Origin: Sesamum alatum
Taxonomy: Eukaryota > Streptophyta > Magnoliopsida > Lamiales > Pedaliaceae
Assembly: GCA_034509735.1 (NCBI GenBank)
Contig: JACGWO010000012.1
Span: 930,001 to 994,000 of the forward strand
Direction: 5' to 3'
Length of the DNA stretch: 64,000 bases
The position numbers and the translations under genes are program-made. Positions 22,601 through 34,607 of this stretch are shown here, in pieces. The notes under the pieces are model-generated. The model did no database searches and was not told the DNA's origin. It saw nothing but the letters and a program-made list of their open reading frames with translations. Within the stretch, counting starts at the first letter, position 1; every line of letters begins with the position of its first letter.

Positions 22601-24479
22601 TTGGAGAACTTTCATAATGAATCGTATGTCCGGATACATGTCTAATACTCAACACAATCGTAGGAAACACCTTGTGCTTTCAGTCCTTATCATTGACTGA
22701 TCGATAATTCATTTTTGGCTATAAAATATTCGTATTGACTCTAATAATCAATATGAAAGCCGCTCTTTAATACTAGGACTCCATCTTATTCAACATAAAA
22801 ATGCACTAGTACTAAATCTAAAACACTCTTTTGAGCCATGGACTCAGCTTTGTACCTTTGCACAACGACAAACTGCTTAAAAAAAATTTAGACACTTATT
22901 CCCTTTTATCTTTGCCTTATTGAGGGCTTGGTCAACGTTCGTAATCAATCGTACGTCCAGATACATGCCTAATACACAATACAATCGTAGGAAACACCTT
23001 GTGCTTTCAGTCCTTATCATTGACTAATAGATGACTAATTTTTTGCTATAAATATATTCGTATTGACTCTAATAATCAATATTAAAGCCACTCTTCGATT
23101 ATAGGACTAGGACTCCATCTTATTCAACATAAAAATGCACTAGGACTACATCTAGAACACTCTTTCGGGCCATGAACTCAGCTTTGTACCTTTGCGCAAC
23201 GACAAACTCCTTTAAACAAGTTTAGACACTAATGCACTTTTATCTTTGCCATATCGAGGGCTTGGTCAACCTTCGTAATCAATCGTACGTCCAGATACAT
23301 GTCTAATACTCAACACAATTGTAGGAAACACCTTGTGTTTTCAGACTTTATCATTGACTGATAGATGACACATTTTTTGCTATAAATATATTCGTATTGA
23401 CTCTAATAATCAATATTAAAGCCACTATTCGAATATATGACTAGGACTCCATCTTATTCAACATAAAAATGCACTAGTACTACGTCTAAAACACTCTTTT
23501 GAGCCATGGACTCAGCTTTGTACCTTTGCACAACGACAAACTACTTTAAAAAAATTTAGACACTTATTCCCTTTTATCTTTGCCATATCGAGGGCTTGGT
23601 CAACGTTCGTAATCAATCGTACGTCTGGACACATGGCTAATACTCAACACAATCGTAGGAAACACCTTGTACTTTCAGTCCTTATCATTGACTGATAGAT
23701 GACTCATTTTTTGATATAAATATATTCGTATCTACTCTAATGATCAATATTAAAGCCACTCTTCGATTATATGACTAGGACTCCATCTTATTCAACATAA
23801 AAATGCACTAGTACTACATCTAAAACACTCTATTGAGCCATGAACTCAACTTTGTACCTTTGCACAAGGACAAACTCCTTTTAAGAAATTTAGATACTTA
23901 GTCCATTTTATCTTTGCCATATCGAGGGCTGGGTCAATGTTCGTAATCAATCCTACGTACGGATACATGCCTAATACTCAACACAATCGTAGGAAACACC
24001 TTGTGATTTCAGTCCTTATCATTGACTGGTAGATGACTCATTCTGGCTATAAATATATTTGTATTGACTCTAATAATCAATATTAAAGTCATTTTTCCAC
24101 TATACGACTAGGACTCCATCTTATTCAACTTAAAAATGCACTAGGACTATATCTAGGACACTCTTTGGAGCCATGGACTCACCTTTGTAACTTTGCGCAA
24201 CGACAAACTCTTTTAAAAAAATTTAGACACTTATTCCCTATTATCTTTGCCATATTGAGAGCTTGGTCAATGTTCGTAATCAATTGTACGTCCGGATACA
24301 TGCCTGATACTCAACAGAATCGTAGGAAACACCTTGTGCTTTCAGTCCTTATCATTGACTGATAGATGACTCATTTTTTGCTATAAATATATTCGTATCT
24401 ACTCTAATAATCAATATTAAAGCCACTCTTCGACTATATGACTAGGACTCCATCTTATTGAGCATAAAAATGCACTAGT
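19646..24479 (+). repeat. Satellite array, segment 3 (~14.5 monomers, one full higher-order repeat)
   Basis: Resumes at CCTAATACTCAAC. Monomer landmarks lie near 19846, 20178, 20512, 20838, 21174, 21504, 21840, 22165, 22505, 22834, 23168, 23502, 23835 and 24169: thirteen steps in 4,324 bp. The distinctive variants CATGGACTCACC (19841 and 24165) and TGATACTCAACAGAATCG (19981 and 24305) recur at that distance. No gene is present; frames such as 19841-20038 and 24165-24362 are the same repeat artefact twice. Confidence 0.95.
24475..24479 (+). repeat. TSD of copia-2 (left)
   Basis: CTAGT, repeated at 34608-34612. Removing the element plus one copy restores an uninterrupted satellite monomer. Confidence 0.92.
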
Positions 24480-26832
24480 TGTTGGAATAGGTGACCAGAA
24501 AGCCAATAGGTTTGGCAATTTGTAACCTATCCGACAACTTGATGTGAATGTAATATTATTATGTGACGAATAAGATGAGTATTCGTCACCAATGGTACCT
24601 TCTTTGTTGCGCTCATCTTACATTTGTTAAAATGGTGTTTAACTTATATCGCAACAAAGCCCACAGACCATGGATAACAACTCGTGCAGTTGGGCCACGC
24701 ATTGGATGGTGGTCATGAAACCAACTGATTAAGAGTTGGGTCTAAAACGTTCCAAGTCGAGGACCTCGAGACAGGGCATCGAGAGTCCTATTGAGACTTG
24801 CATCAAGAGTCGTGTTCATTGGATGAGTGCCGTGTTTCATCGGCGACAGGCGTGGGACGCCTACACGGTCTTGATGGGTTGGTCGACTGGGGTCGAGCCG
24901 ACTGGACTGACTCGCGGGGATCATCATATGGAAGCCTTGGAGGCTTGGTCGGTATGATTGGTTTTACCCGGTTCCGATAGTACGGGAGTAATCCTCAGAC
25001 TTGAGGAATCATGGCAGTCACGTGCACAGGACGGCTGTATCTTGGATCTGGCGAGAGGTGATCATTCTGTAAGATGATCATTATAAGCCTTGTCCAGTGC
25101 AGTCAGAATGTGTAGCGAGGACGGTGGATTCCAAGAAGAGGATCCGTCCCCTGTCAGTATATGACAGAGGTATCTCCTATGCACTCGGAGACACGTACAT
25201 GCTGTTTGAAGCTGTGGCCACAGTGGTTAGTCGAACAGGGAATGGTTTCCTGTGTCGACGCAATGAAGCATACGTGGTCTCGAGTATTAAGCATAGATGC
25301 CTAGTCAAGGATGGGAACCGACGCCCAATTCCATACCCTAGACTAAGGCCGGGAGACGGTAGACGGAAGGATCGTACCCGTATGAATGAAGCATACGTGG
25401 TCTCGAGTATTAAGCATAGATGCCTAGTCAAGGATGGGAACCGACGCCCAATTCCATACCCTAGACTAAGGCCGGGAGACGGTAGACGGAAGGATCGTAC
25501 CCGTATGGAATCGGCGCCTAAATGTTCACGCCAATTCACCTAGTCTCTAGTGCCATGGACCGTTGCTAGACGGCCACCCATGGTAACGGGCCCTTGTGGA
25601 ACACGGGCCCAAGTCTAGCTGAGGGTGAACCTAAAGGGTCACACACAAATCACCGAGGAGGTTGAGAGATCGACTTGGAGTCAATCTCGAAGGATAAAAT
25701 AAGTAATTGGATTACTTAAGGGAAAGTCCATTGGATGGACGGGCCGATATTGTATCGGGCTTTCATTTAATCGGTAAATTGGATTTTCGATTAAATATGG
25801 AAAGTTGAGATGTTGAGACGTTGGATCTTTTAATTGGATTAAAAGATCAACGGGAATAATTTAAGTGGACATTAAATTGGATTTAATATTGGGTTCGTCA
25901 TAATTGGATTACGATAAAACCCGGTCCGTTAAATTATACCCGAGAGGAGAAATAATTTCTAATTTGGAATAGGAAGAAGTTGGACTTCTTCCCTTAATTA
26001 AACATAGCCGACATGCTCCCTTGGAGGAAGCAAAATCAGCCATGTTGCATGCTAGATGGTATGTTGACTTGTCTCTTTTGGAAAGAGACAAATCAACTCC
26101 AATCAAGCTCTTCCCTTTTGGTATGATTTGATCATACCATAAATTTTGGTAGGCTTGATTGAAGAATTGATGGTGATTGATTGGAATGAATCTAGACATC
26201 CTTGGATGAATCTAGACACATTCCAATAATCACATTAATTATGTATATATATTAGAATATACAACACCTAGCATAAGTGATTCATTATTCATCTTTTTCT
26301 AGGAAAAAGAGAAGAAAAAAAAATCCTCTCCTCTCTCTCAATTTTCGTGCTCCCTCCCTCTCTTACACTTGTGTTCTTCACTTGATTTTAAATCAAGAAG
26401 AAGAACAAAGTAAGTTTAAGAGAACACTAATTCATAGTGTTCTTCTCTTAAACCGATTCCTTCCTAAAGCCGTTCTTTTCTAGCAAGAAGAACGTGTGTT
26501 TCTTCCGGTGTGGTGTGGATCACCTTTGGAGAATCCATACGTTTGGATTTCGTGAGCATTCCGGAGAAGGAACAACGCTAGTAGCCGGGAGCATACGCTA
26601 AACAATCAAAGGTAACGATTTATTACGCTTTGATTGATTCCATTTATATATCTATGCCCTATGTGTTTAAATATATGTTTCAATATTTACACATTCTACA
26701 TCGAACGCCCGGTTGAGCACCCAAGGGTACACCCCTTGGGATTCGCGTATTTTGAATTTTATTTAAATTTACGCACTTATCTCGCCTTTCTCGCTTCCGC
26801 TCGCGCTCCCGGGCGGATCCGCTTGTCCTTCA
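24480..26832 (+). repeat. Copia-2 5' LTR
   Basis: 2,353 bp, starting TGTTGGAATAGG and ending CCTTCA. It contains a perfect-looking 123-bp tandem duplication (25262-25507) and a TATA-like TATATATATTAG stretch near 26245. Frames inside (25097-25543 and others) appear identically in the 3' LTR and have no protein signature. U3/R/U5 limits are not resolved. Confidence 0.95.
25262..25507 (+). repeat. 123-bp tandem duplication in 5' LTR
   Basis: Two units, 25262-25384 and 25385-25507, start AATGAAGCATACGTGG and end GTACCCGTATG. The same duplication is in the 3' LTR, so it was present in the master copy before this insertion. Confidence 0.92.
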
Positions 26833-26834
26833 AG

Positions 26835-26846
26835 TGGTATCAGAGC
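26835..26846 (+). promoter_or_regulatory. Primer-binding site, copia-2
   Basis: TGGTATCAGAGC, two bases after the LTR end. It is identical to the copia-1 and gypsy sites and primes with initiator Met-tRNA. Confidence 0.92.
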
Positions 26847-28736
26847 CCGGTTCGATGTAAGGGGCATAGATCTATGTGTTTGGCATGATCTACTTGCTTT
26901 TAAATGGCTTTATTGGCATGTTAGATTACATAAATATGTGAATAATATGATGATTCAATTGTTTGGATTTAATGGACTTTTGGCATGCTTAATTTTGTTA
27001 GATTGGATCTAAAATTGCATGCTTATTTTCAGAATAATATTAATTTTATTGTGCAGAAACAGTTTTAAAAAAAAAAAAAAAAAAAAATTTGGTCGGGCCG
27101 GCAGTGGCCGCGCGCAGGTGGGCGCCTGCGCGCGCGCCATGCGCGCGGACGCTGCGCACAGGCGCGCGCGCGCGCTGTGCGCAGCCGGCCGCTGCTGGCC
27201 GAGGGCCAGCGCGCGTCACAGCGCGCGCGCGCGCAGGGCGCGCAGGCTTGCTGCCTGTGCGCGCGCGCGCGCTGCCCTGTGCGCGCGGGCGGCCGGCCAG
27301 CACAACGGCTGGGCCGTTTTGTGCCGTTTTTTCGACTTTTTCCGAAAAATTCGATTTTCTGTATTTTCTGCACAATATTCTGAAAATATATTAATTTTGC
27401 ATTTTTGATTTTGGGATAATTGGATTATTCCTTGAATTAAATTTGCTTAATTAATTTGGGATTAATACATGCATTGGATGCATTGTGTAAAATGTCCATT
27501 AAATTTAAAATTTGAATTTTGCATATTATTTATATATTTATGCTTTTGTGATGTTGGACATCACTTGGATATTTGGAATATCCATTGGTTATTTATGCAT
27601 GATTATTTGGAATAATTATGTTATGTGAGTTGATGGAATCAACATGGGATGATCACAAAGCCCTAGACCTTGTGTATGGATGAATGAATGTTTATTTATT
27701 TTCTGTTGGGTGGGGCCTGCGTGCCTCTTGTTCTTGGGACTATCATCTCCCGTATTTTCAGTCTCATGATGTTAAGGCTTGTTTTCTTTATTACCGATGT
27801 ATTACTTTCAGTTGTAATGAGAGTAGATAGGATTGGTGAGGTTTCAATTTTAACAAGCAATTGGAGTCGGAGACCCCAAGGAGGAGCATCAAGGCGTGAA
27901 ACAAGAGCACTACAAGGCCCATTGGAATGACAATGGGTATATTACTATTGTAATAATTTAGGACCACCCTAGACAGACCATAGACTCACTGCGGGCTCAG
28001 TGGGTCGCATAGGTTGGGCTTGTGATCATCCTAACAGGGGTATGCTATGTTTTCTGCATGCGGCGTATTTATTTATCGCTTTAAATATTGGATATTTATG
28101 CATGCTAAAACACAATAATGTGATGAGGTCTCGGTCACACACAAACTCTCATTTGGTTGGACCAAATTAAATATTAGGCCCAGAACGGACTTGGATCAAA
28201 ATGGTATTTTGGTCTGTCCGAGCCTTCCATCCACAGCAATATGGTGAGGAAGCTACCACTACCCAAGTGTGGTCTCACGAGTCGTGGCACACTTGGACTA
28301 GGGGAAAGCTGCACTATTGTTGTGAACAAAAAGACTGCGCTCGCTGTTTCCCTGTCTCACGAGTCGTGGGGGGCGACAGTTTGAGGCATGATTTGGTTGA
28401 TGGGTCGGGCCTAACACTGAGTAACATGGTTCGCTTGGAGTCCTCGGAACCATGCGAATAGGTGAGGGAAAATATCTTGGGAATCTCATTGGATGAGAAT
28501 GATATTGGATATCTCCCACGAGGTCTTCTTCATGTGAATCGTAAAAGCGGGGCATGGAGATTACGCTTGTGGATCCCAAGCCCACTAGGAAATGGTTTCC
28601 CGAAACTCCGCTTGAGAGTGGCGGACTTTCGTATAAATAGTGGGAGGGTTAAAGACTAAAAGACCAAGTCTTCAACTTGAACAATAATATTACCATCATC
28701 TGCTAATTTCTGCTTTACATTTACATTAATGTAGAT
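26847..28736 (+). other. Copia-2 untranslated leader (1.9 kb)
   Basis: Contains an A-tract (27067-27087), a GC-rich alternating block (27085-27312), then AT-rich sequence. The part 27960-28650 resembles the reverse complement of the copia-1 leader near its gag. Several short frames occur but no recognisable protein. The gag ATG at 28737 is preceded by ordinary plant-like AT-rich sequence. Confidence 0.75.
27085..27312. repeat. GC-rich block in copia-2 leader
   Basis: About 230 bp of GCGCGC-rich sequence directly after a 21-base A-tract, at the same distance from the PBS (about 240 bases) as the 630-bp block of copia-1. Overlapping open frames on both strands are compositional. Confidence 0.9.
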
Positions 28737-29624
28737 ATGTCTAAGAACCCGTTAACCATGATTCTTGAGACTAACAAATTCAACGGAACGAACTACTCGG
28801 ACTGGCTGAGAAACCTGAGGATTGTCCTCGGTTTCGAGAACCAAGGCTACGTCTTGGACGAGCCGCCACCGAGCAACTTACCGGAGGGGTCCACGCCTGA
28901 AGAACGTTTGACGTTCGAGAAATGGCATGAGGACAACCGGAAAGTACGCAGCATCATACTGGCTTCGATGTCTAACGACATCCAGAAGCAGTATGAGAGG
29001 CTGGACAACGTCTCCGCCATAATGCTCCGCATGAACGAGGTTTATGTGGTTCCGGATAGGCATATTAGATATGCCGCCACAAAAGTATGCTTTGGCACCA
29101 AGCTCGCTGAAGGAGCGTCTGTACAGAGTCATGGGGTCAAGATGCTCTCCCTAGTGGAGAAACTCGAGAACCTTAAAGCTGGGCTTAACAATGACACGTA
29201 CATTGACGTGATCCTCCAGTCGCTTCCTCCATCCTATGCCCCGTTTGTTGTAAACTACAACGTGAACGGACTTGAGAAGTCTATTCATGAGTTGATCAAC
29301 ATGCTGGTCCAATACGAGGCAACGACCCACAAGTCGGCGCCGGCGGTATTGATAGGAGAGGCTTCGACCTCCAAGGCGAATGGCAAGAGGGCCGGACGCT
29401 GGAAGAGGAAGAAGGGCAAAGGAAAGACGGTTGTGGCCCCTGCTCACGCTCCGGGCGTCCCTGTTGCTCCGGTTGGACCGAGCAAAAGGAAAGGAAAGGC
29501 CCGTGGTTCTCAGCGGTCCAAGGCAAATGATGTCTGCATGCATTGCCAAGGGAAAGGCATTGGAAGAGGGAGTGCCCACAACTCCTCTCCAACCCAGGTG
29601 TGTTTGTGGTTGAAGTTAATATGA
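28737..29624 (+). pseudogene. Copia-2 Gag (frameshifted in the zinc knuckle)
   Basis: 295-residue frame homologous to copia-1 Gag from residue 1 (FNGTNYSDWLRNLRIVLGF; VILQSLPPSYAPFVVNYN). The knuckle begins CMHCQGKG, then a 1-base deletion at about 29555-29557 shifts the frame, so the His and last Cys are lost in this reading although the following bases still encode HWKREC in the next frame. The remainder to 29624 is out of frame. No CCHC knuckle can be made from this copy. Confidence 0.92.
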
Positions 29625-29715
29625 TTACTAATTCTGCTTCATGGGTATTGGATACCGGGTGTGGTGCTCACATCTGCAATGATTTGCAGGCACTGCAAGA
29701 AGCAGAAGGCTAACC
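29621..29715 (+). pseudogene. Copia-2 protease active-site fragment
   Basis: In the frame after the knuckle shift, WVLDTGCGAHIC carries the aspartic protease DTG motif, followed by a stop near 29713 caused by a further 1-base loss. The equivalent region of copia-1 (residues 301-320 of its Gag-protease frame) is nearly the same. Confidence 0.8.
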
Positions 29716-29724
29716 AAGGATGAG

Positions 29725-30270
29725 ATGATCCTGAGGCTAGGCGATGGCAAGGCCGTTGCTGCTGCGGAGGCCGTAGGATCACTAGAGTTAGCCATTAGTA
29801 GTCATGTTAGGATTGTACTGAACGACTGTTTCTATGTACCTAGCATGATTAAAAACATTGTTTCCATCCCGGTCCTTGATAAGGAGGGATATGAATTTAC
29901 CATCAATAAAAACGATTTTTTCATTATCAAAGATGGTATTTCTCATTTGCTTGGTACATTGGTCAACGGTCTGTACATACTTCAACAGTCTAATTGGATT
30001 ATGACTGCAGAACACAAACGAAAACGTGATGATCATAATAACGCACAGATATGGCATGCGAGGTTAGGTCATATCTCTAAAGATAGGATAAGAAGGTTGG
30101 TGGACTCAAAGAGTCTAGAAATAGACGATTTGGACAACCTACCGACCTGCGAATCCTGTCTAAAGGGAAAGATGACCAAGAAACCCTTTGTTGGACAAAG
30201 TACGCTGGCCAGTGGTCTGTTGGATTTTGATCCATACAGATGTCTGTGGTCCACTAAGTACTCAGGCTAG
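29725..30270 (+). pseudogene. Copia-2 protease C-terminus and integrase zinc finger
   Basis: 181 residues: FYVPSMIKNIVSIPVLDKEG, then IWHARLGHIS and LPTCESCLKGKM, which form the His-His-Cys-Cys pre-integrase finger. The frame is lost at about 30225, inside the sequence before HTDVCG. Confidence 0.88.
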
Positions 30271-31063
30271 AGGTGGGTACTCGTACTTCATAACCTTTAC
30301 CGATGATCACTCACGGTATGGTTATGTTTACCTGATGAGGTACAAGTCTGAAGCCTTTGGAAGGTTTAAGGAATACAGACTTGAAGTAGAGAACCAAACC
30401 GGTCGAAAGATCAAAGCCCTTCGGTCGGACCGAGGTGGAGAGTATTTGAGTGGTGAGTTTACTGATTATCTAAAAGAGAATGGGATTCTCTCTCAGTGGA
30501 CCCCTCCTGGAACACCGCAGCTTAACGGTGTGTCTGAAAGGAGGAATCGGACCTTGTTGGACATGGTCCGATCCATGATGAGTTTTACCGAACTACCCCT
30601 TCCCTTCTGGGGATACGCTCTTGAGACGGCGGCCAAAGTTTTGAACTTGGCGCCATCTAAAAGGGTATCCCAGACGCCATATGAGATGTGGCATGGCAAG
30701 CCTGCCTCCTACAAATACTTGAAAGTGTGGGGTTGCCCCGCATATGTCAAGAGATTAGTGGGAGATAAACTGGACTCGAGGTCTAGTTTATGCAGGTTTA
30801 TCGGCTATCCGAAAGAAACTGCGGGTATTATTTCTATGATCCCTCCGAGCAAAAGGTTTTTGTCTCGCGAAACGCAGTGTTCTTGGAAAAAAGGTTTTCC
30901 ATCGGATAGTCGACGCGATGAGGTACTCCTTGAGGAATCAAGTGAGGTACCCCATGAGGCGGCAGTGACATCTGAGCCAGTGGTTCCACTGATATTGTTC
31001 CAGTCCTCCGTAGGACGGCCAGAGTATCCCATGCACCTGATAGGTATGGATTTCTGGGCCTGA
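30188..31063 (+). pseudogene. Copia-2 integrase core
   Basis: Frame with ILIHTDVCGPLS (first Asp), ALRSDRGGEYLSGEF (second Asp) and LNGVSERRNRTLLDMV (Glu), the complete DDE triad. A further frameshift near 30830 (after GYPKETAG) makes the end unreliable. It is followed by a stop at 31061-31063 and by the RT N-terminal fragment in another frame. Confidence 0.9.
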
Positions 31064-31071
31064 CCGGTCAG

Positions 31072-31574
31072 TTGGATAATGATCCAAAGACGTACGGAGA
31101 AGTGATGTCGGACATCGATTCGGACAAGTGGCTTGAGGCCATGAAATCCGAGATGGACTGGATGGGTACAAACAAGATTTGGACCCTAGCAGATCCACCA
31201 AAAGGGGTTAAACCCGAAGCTGGAACATACGTTTTGATGAAGTCATACGGGGATATGATTTCATTAAGAACGAGTCCGATCCTTGTGTATACAAGAAGAT
31301 TAGTGGGAGCTCAGTTGCGTTTCTGGTGCTTTACGTGGATGACATCTTGCTCATTGGGAATGATGCTAAGATGTTAGGTACCACTAAAGCTTGGTTGTCA
31401 ACGCAATTCTCTATGAAGGATATGGACGAGGCATACTACATCCTTGGCATCAAGATCTACAGGGATAGATCTAGAAGGATGTTAGGAATGGCCCAGTCCT
31501 CGTATATGAGGCATGAAATTAAGTTATCCAAGAAGCAGTCTCCTAAGACTGATGAGGAACTTAAACGGATGTAG
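31072..31574 (+). pseudogene. Copia-2 reverse transcriptase, deleted
   Basis: Two frames. 31072-31377 begins with the linker WLEAMKSEMDWM and PPKGVKP, then jumps at about 31219 into the region just before YVDD, skipping about 115 codons that copia-1 has, including the first catalytic Asp. 31326-31574 carries MLYVDDILLIGND and FSMKDMDEAYYILGIKI, then lacks about 19 more codons near 31510 at a short repeat (ATGAGGCATG). No functional polymerase can be made. Confidence 0.92.
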
Positions 31575-32240
31575 GACATCCCTATGCTTCAGCCGTAGGC
31601 AGCATACAGTATGCTGTTTAGTGCACTAGACCTGATGTGGCTTTTCGCTTTGAGCGTAACTAGCCGATATCACTGGAGTGCAGTCAAGACTATCCTGAAG
31701 TACCTGAAAAAGGACTAAGGACATGTTCTTGATCTACGGCGGTAGAGAGTTGATACTGGAAGGCTATAGCGACGCTAGCTTCCAGTCGGATGACGATGAT
31801 GCCAAGTCTCAGTATGGTTTTGTATTTAGACTAAATGGTGGCGTGGTTACTTGGAAGAGTTCCAAATAGGCTACCACGACGGACTCCACCATAGAGTTTT
31901 GAATACATAGCGGCTTTGGAAGCTGCTAAGGAGTGGTTTGGTTAATGAGCTACATCCAAGGGTTGGATGTAGTACCTAGCATTGCTAAGCCTGCAATTAT
32001 CTTTCATGATAACAACGGGGCGATAGCGCTAGCAAAGGAACCGAGATCTCATCACGATCCAAGCATATTCTTAGACGCTACCATCTCTTAGAGAGATGGA
32101 TAGCAGGAGTGACGTTCGGTTGGACCGAGTCAGCTCCGCAGAAAAACATAGCAGATCCACTTGCTAAGCCCATGTCGCAAGTTGCCCATACTCACCATCT
32201 GAATAAGAGGTTTGAAGCCAATGGGTGATTGGCTTTAGGT
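31575..32240 (+). pseudogene. Copia-2 RNase H remnant
   Basis: Too broken for a long open frame. By translation in segments it shows PYASAVGSIQYAV, LEGYSDASFQSDDDDAKS, LNGGVVTWKSSK followed by a stop, FHDNNGAIALAKEP, and a C-terminal stretch reading LKPMSQVAHTHHL-like residues before the PPT. The acidic residues are partly present but stops and indels interrupt. It corresponds to 12608-12162 of copia-1. Confidence 0.85.
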
Positions 32241-32252
32241 CAAGTGGGAGAT
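32241..32252 (+). promoter_or_regulatory. Polypurine tract, copia-2
   Basis: CAAGTGGGAGAT directly before the 3' LTR start at 32253, identical to copia-1. Confidence 0.9.
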
Positions 32253-34607
32253 TGTTGGAATAGGTGACCAGAAAGCCAATAGGTTTGGCAATTTGTAACC
32301 TATCCGACAACTTGATGTGAATGTAATATTATTATGTGACGAATAAGATGAGTATTCGTCACCAATGGTACCTTCTTTGTTGCGCTCATCTTACATTTGT
32401 TAAAATGGTGTTTTAACTTATATCGCAACAAAGCCCACAGACCATGGATAACAACTCGTGCAGTTGGGCCACGCATTGGATAGTGGTCATGAAACCAACT
32501 GATTAAGAGTTGGGTCTGAAACGTTCCAAGTCGAGGACCTCGAGACAGGGCATCGAGAGTCCTATTGAGACTTGCATCAAGAGTCGTGTTCATTGGATGA
32601 GTGCCGTGTTTCATCGGCGACAGGCGTGGGACGCCTACACGGTCTTGATGGGTTGGTCCACTGGGGTCGAGCCGACTGGACTGACTCGCGGGGATCATCA
32701 TATGGAAGCCTTGGAGGCTTGGTCGGTATGATTGGTTTTACCCGGTTCCGATAGTACGGGAGTAATCCTCAGACTTGAGGAATCATGGCAGTCACGTGCA
32801 CAGGACGGCTGTATCTTGGATCTGGCGAGAGGTGATCATTTTGTAAGATGATCATTATAAGCCTTGTCCAGTGCAGTCAGAATGTGTAGCGAGGACGGTG
32901 GATTCCAAGAAGAGGATCCGTCCCCTGTCAGTATATGACAGAGGTATCTCCTATGCACTCGGAGACACGTACATGCTGTTTGAAGCTGTGGCCACAGTGG
33001 TTAGTCGAACAGGGAATGGTTTCCTGTGTCGACGCAATGAAGCATACGTGGTCTCGAGTATTAAGCATAGATGCCTAGTCAAGGATGGGAACCGACGCCC
33101 AATTCCATACCCTAGACTAAGGCCGGGAGACGGTAGACGGAAGGATCGTACCCGTATGAATGAAGCATACGTGGTCTCGAGTATTAAGCATAGATGCCTA
33201 GTCAAGGATGGGAACCGACGCCCAATTCCATACCCTAGACTAAGGCCGGGAGACGGTAGACGGAAGGATCGTACCCGTATGGAATCGGCGCCTAAATGTT
33301 CACGCCAATTCACCTAGTCTCTAGTGCCATGGACCGTTGCTAGACGGCCACCCATGGTAACGGGCCCTTGTGGAACACGGGCCCAAGTCTAGCTGAGGGT
33401 GAACCTAAAGGGTCACACACAAAACACCGAGGAGGTTGAGAGATCGACTTGGAGTCAATCTCGAAGGATAAAATAAGTAATTGGATTACTTAAGGGAAAG
33501 TCCATTGGATGGACGGGCCGATATTGTATCGGGCTTTCATTTAATCGGTAAATTGGATTTTCGATTAAATATGGAAAGTTGAGATGTTGAGACGTTGGAT
33601 CTTTTAATTGGATTAAAAGATCAACGGGAATAATTTAAGTGGACATTAAATTGGATTTAATATTGGGTTCGTCATAATTGGATTACGATAAAACCCGGTC
33701 CGTTAAATTATACCCGAGAGGAGAAATAATTTTCTAATTTGGAATAGGAAGAAGTTGGACTTCTTCCCTTAATTAAACATAGCCGACATGCTCCCTTGGA
33801 GGAAGTAAAATCAGCCATGTTGCATGCTAGATGGTATGTTGACTTGTCTCTTTTGGAAAGAGACAAATCAACTCCAATCAAGCTCTTCCCTTTTGGTATG
33901 ATTTGATCATACCATAAATTTTGGTAGGCTTGATTGAAGAATTGATGGTGATTGATTGGAATGAATCTAGACATCCTTGGATGAACCTAGACACATTCCA
34001 ATAATCACATTAATTATGTATATATATTAGAATATACAACACCTAGCATAAGTGATTCATTATTCATCTTTTTTCTAGGAAAAAGAGAAGAAAAAAATCC
34101 TCTCCTCTCTCTCAATTTTCGTGCTCCCTCCCTCTCTTACACTTGTGTTCTTCACTTGATTTTGAATCAAGAAGAAGAACAAAGTAAGTTTAAGAGAACA
34201 CTAATTCATAGTGTTCTTCTCTTAAACCGATTCCTTCCTAAACCCGTTCTTTTCTAGCAAGAAGAACGTGTGTTTTCTTCCGGTGTGGTGTGGATCACCT
34301 TTGGAGAATCCATACGTTTGGATTTCGTGAGCATTCCGGAGAAGGAACAACGCTAGTAGCGGGGAGCATACGCTAAACAATCAAAGGTAACGGTTTATTA
34401 CGCTTTGATTGATTCCATTTATATATCTATGCCCTATGTGTTTAAATATATGTTTCAATATTTACACATTCTACATCGAACGCCCGGTTGAGCACCCAAG
34501 GGTACACCCCTCGGGATTTGCGTATTTTGAATTTTATTTAAATTTACGCACTTATCTCGCCTTTCTCGCTTCCGCTCGCGCTCCCGGGCGGATCCGCTTG
34601 TCCTTCA
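32253..34607 (+). repeat. Copia-2 3' LTR
   Basis: 2,355 bp, nearly identical to the 5' LTR, including the 123-bp tandem duplication (33036-33281). It ends CCTTCA followed by the right TSD. Differences from the 5' copy are scattered single substitutions and length changes in homopolymers. Confidence 0.95.

Larger units (their letters stand above)
24480..34607 (+). mobile_element. Ty1/copia retrotransposon, copia-2 (young LTRs, defective body)
   Basis: A complete insertion: TSD, LTR (24480-26832), PBS, leader, gag, protease, integrase, partial RT and RNase H remnants, PPT, LTR (32253-34607), TSD. It is related to copia-1 in Gag and in the sequence around the LTR start and PPT. By eye the LTRs differ at roughly 13 substitutions and a few 1-2 base indels in ~2,354 bp (about 0.5%), which indicates a recent insertion. 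Yet the coding region has several frameshifts, stops, a ~345-bp RT deletion that removes the first catalytic Asp, and other losses. The damage probably predates insertion, so this copy was likely mobilised in trans. Confidence 0.95.

Noticed and set aside
19841..24362. Repeated 60-67-codon frames in satellite (also 3822-4145, 37884-38072)
   Set aside because: The same monomer segment read repeatedly. Variants change the frame freely, so there is no coding constraint.
25097..25543. 148-codon frame with two 41-residue repeats, duplicated at 32871-33317
   Set aside because: It lies in the LTR and exists because of the 123-bp tandem duplication. The opposite strand is also open, and no LTR of this group encodes a protein here.
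27019..27408. Open frames of 68-129 codons on both strands
   Set aside because: The same compositional effect in the copia-2 GC-rich block.
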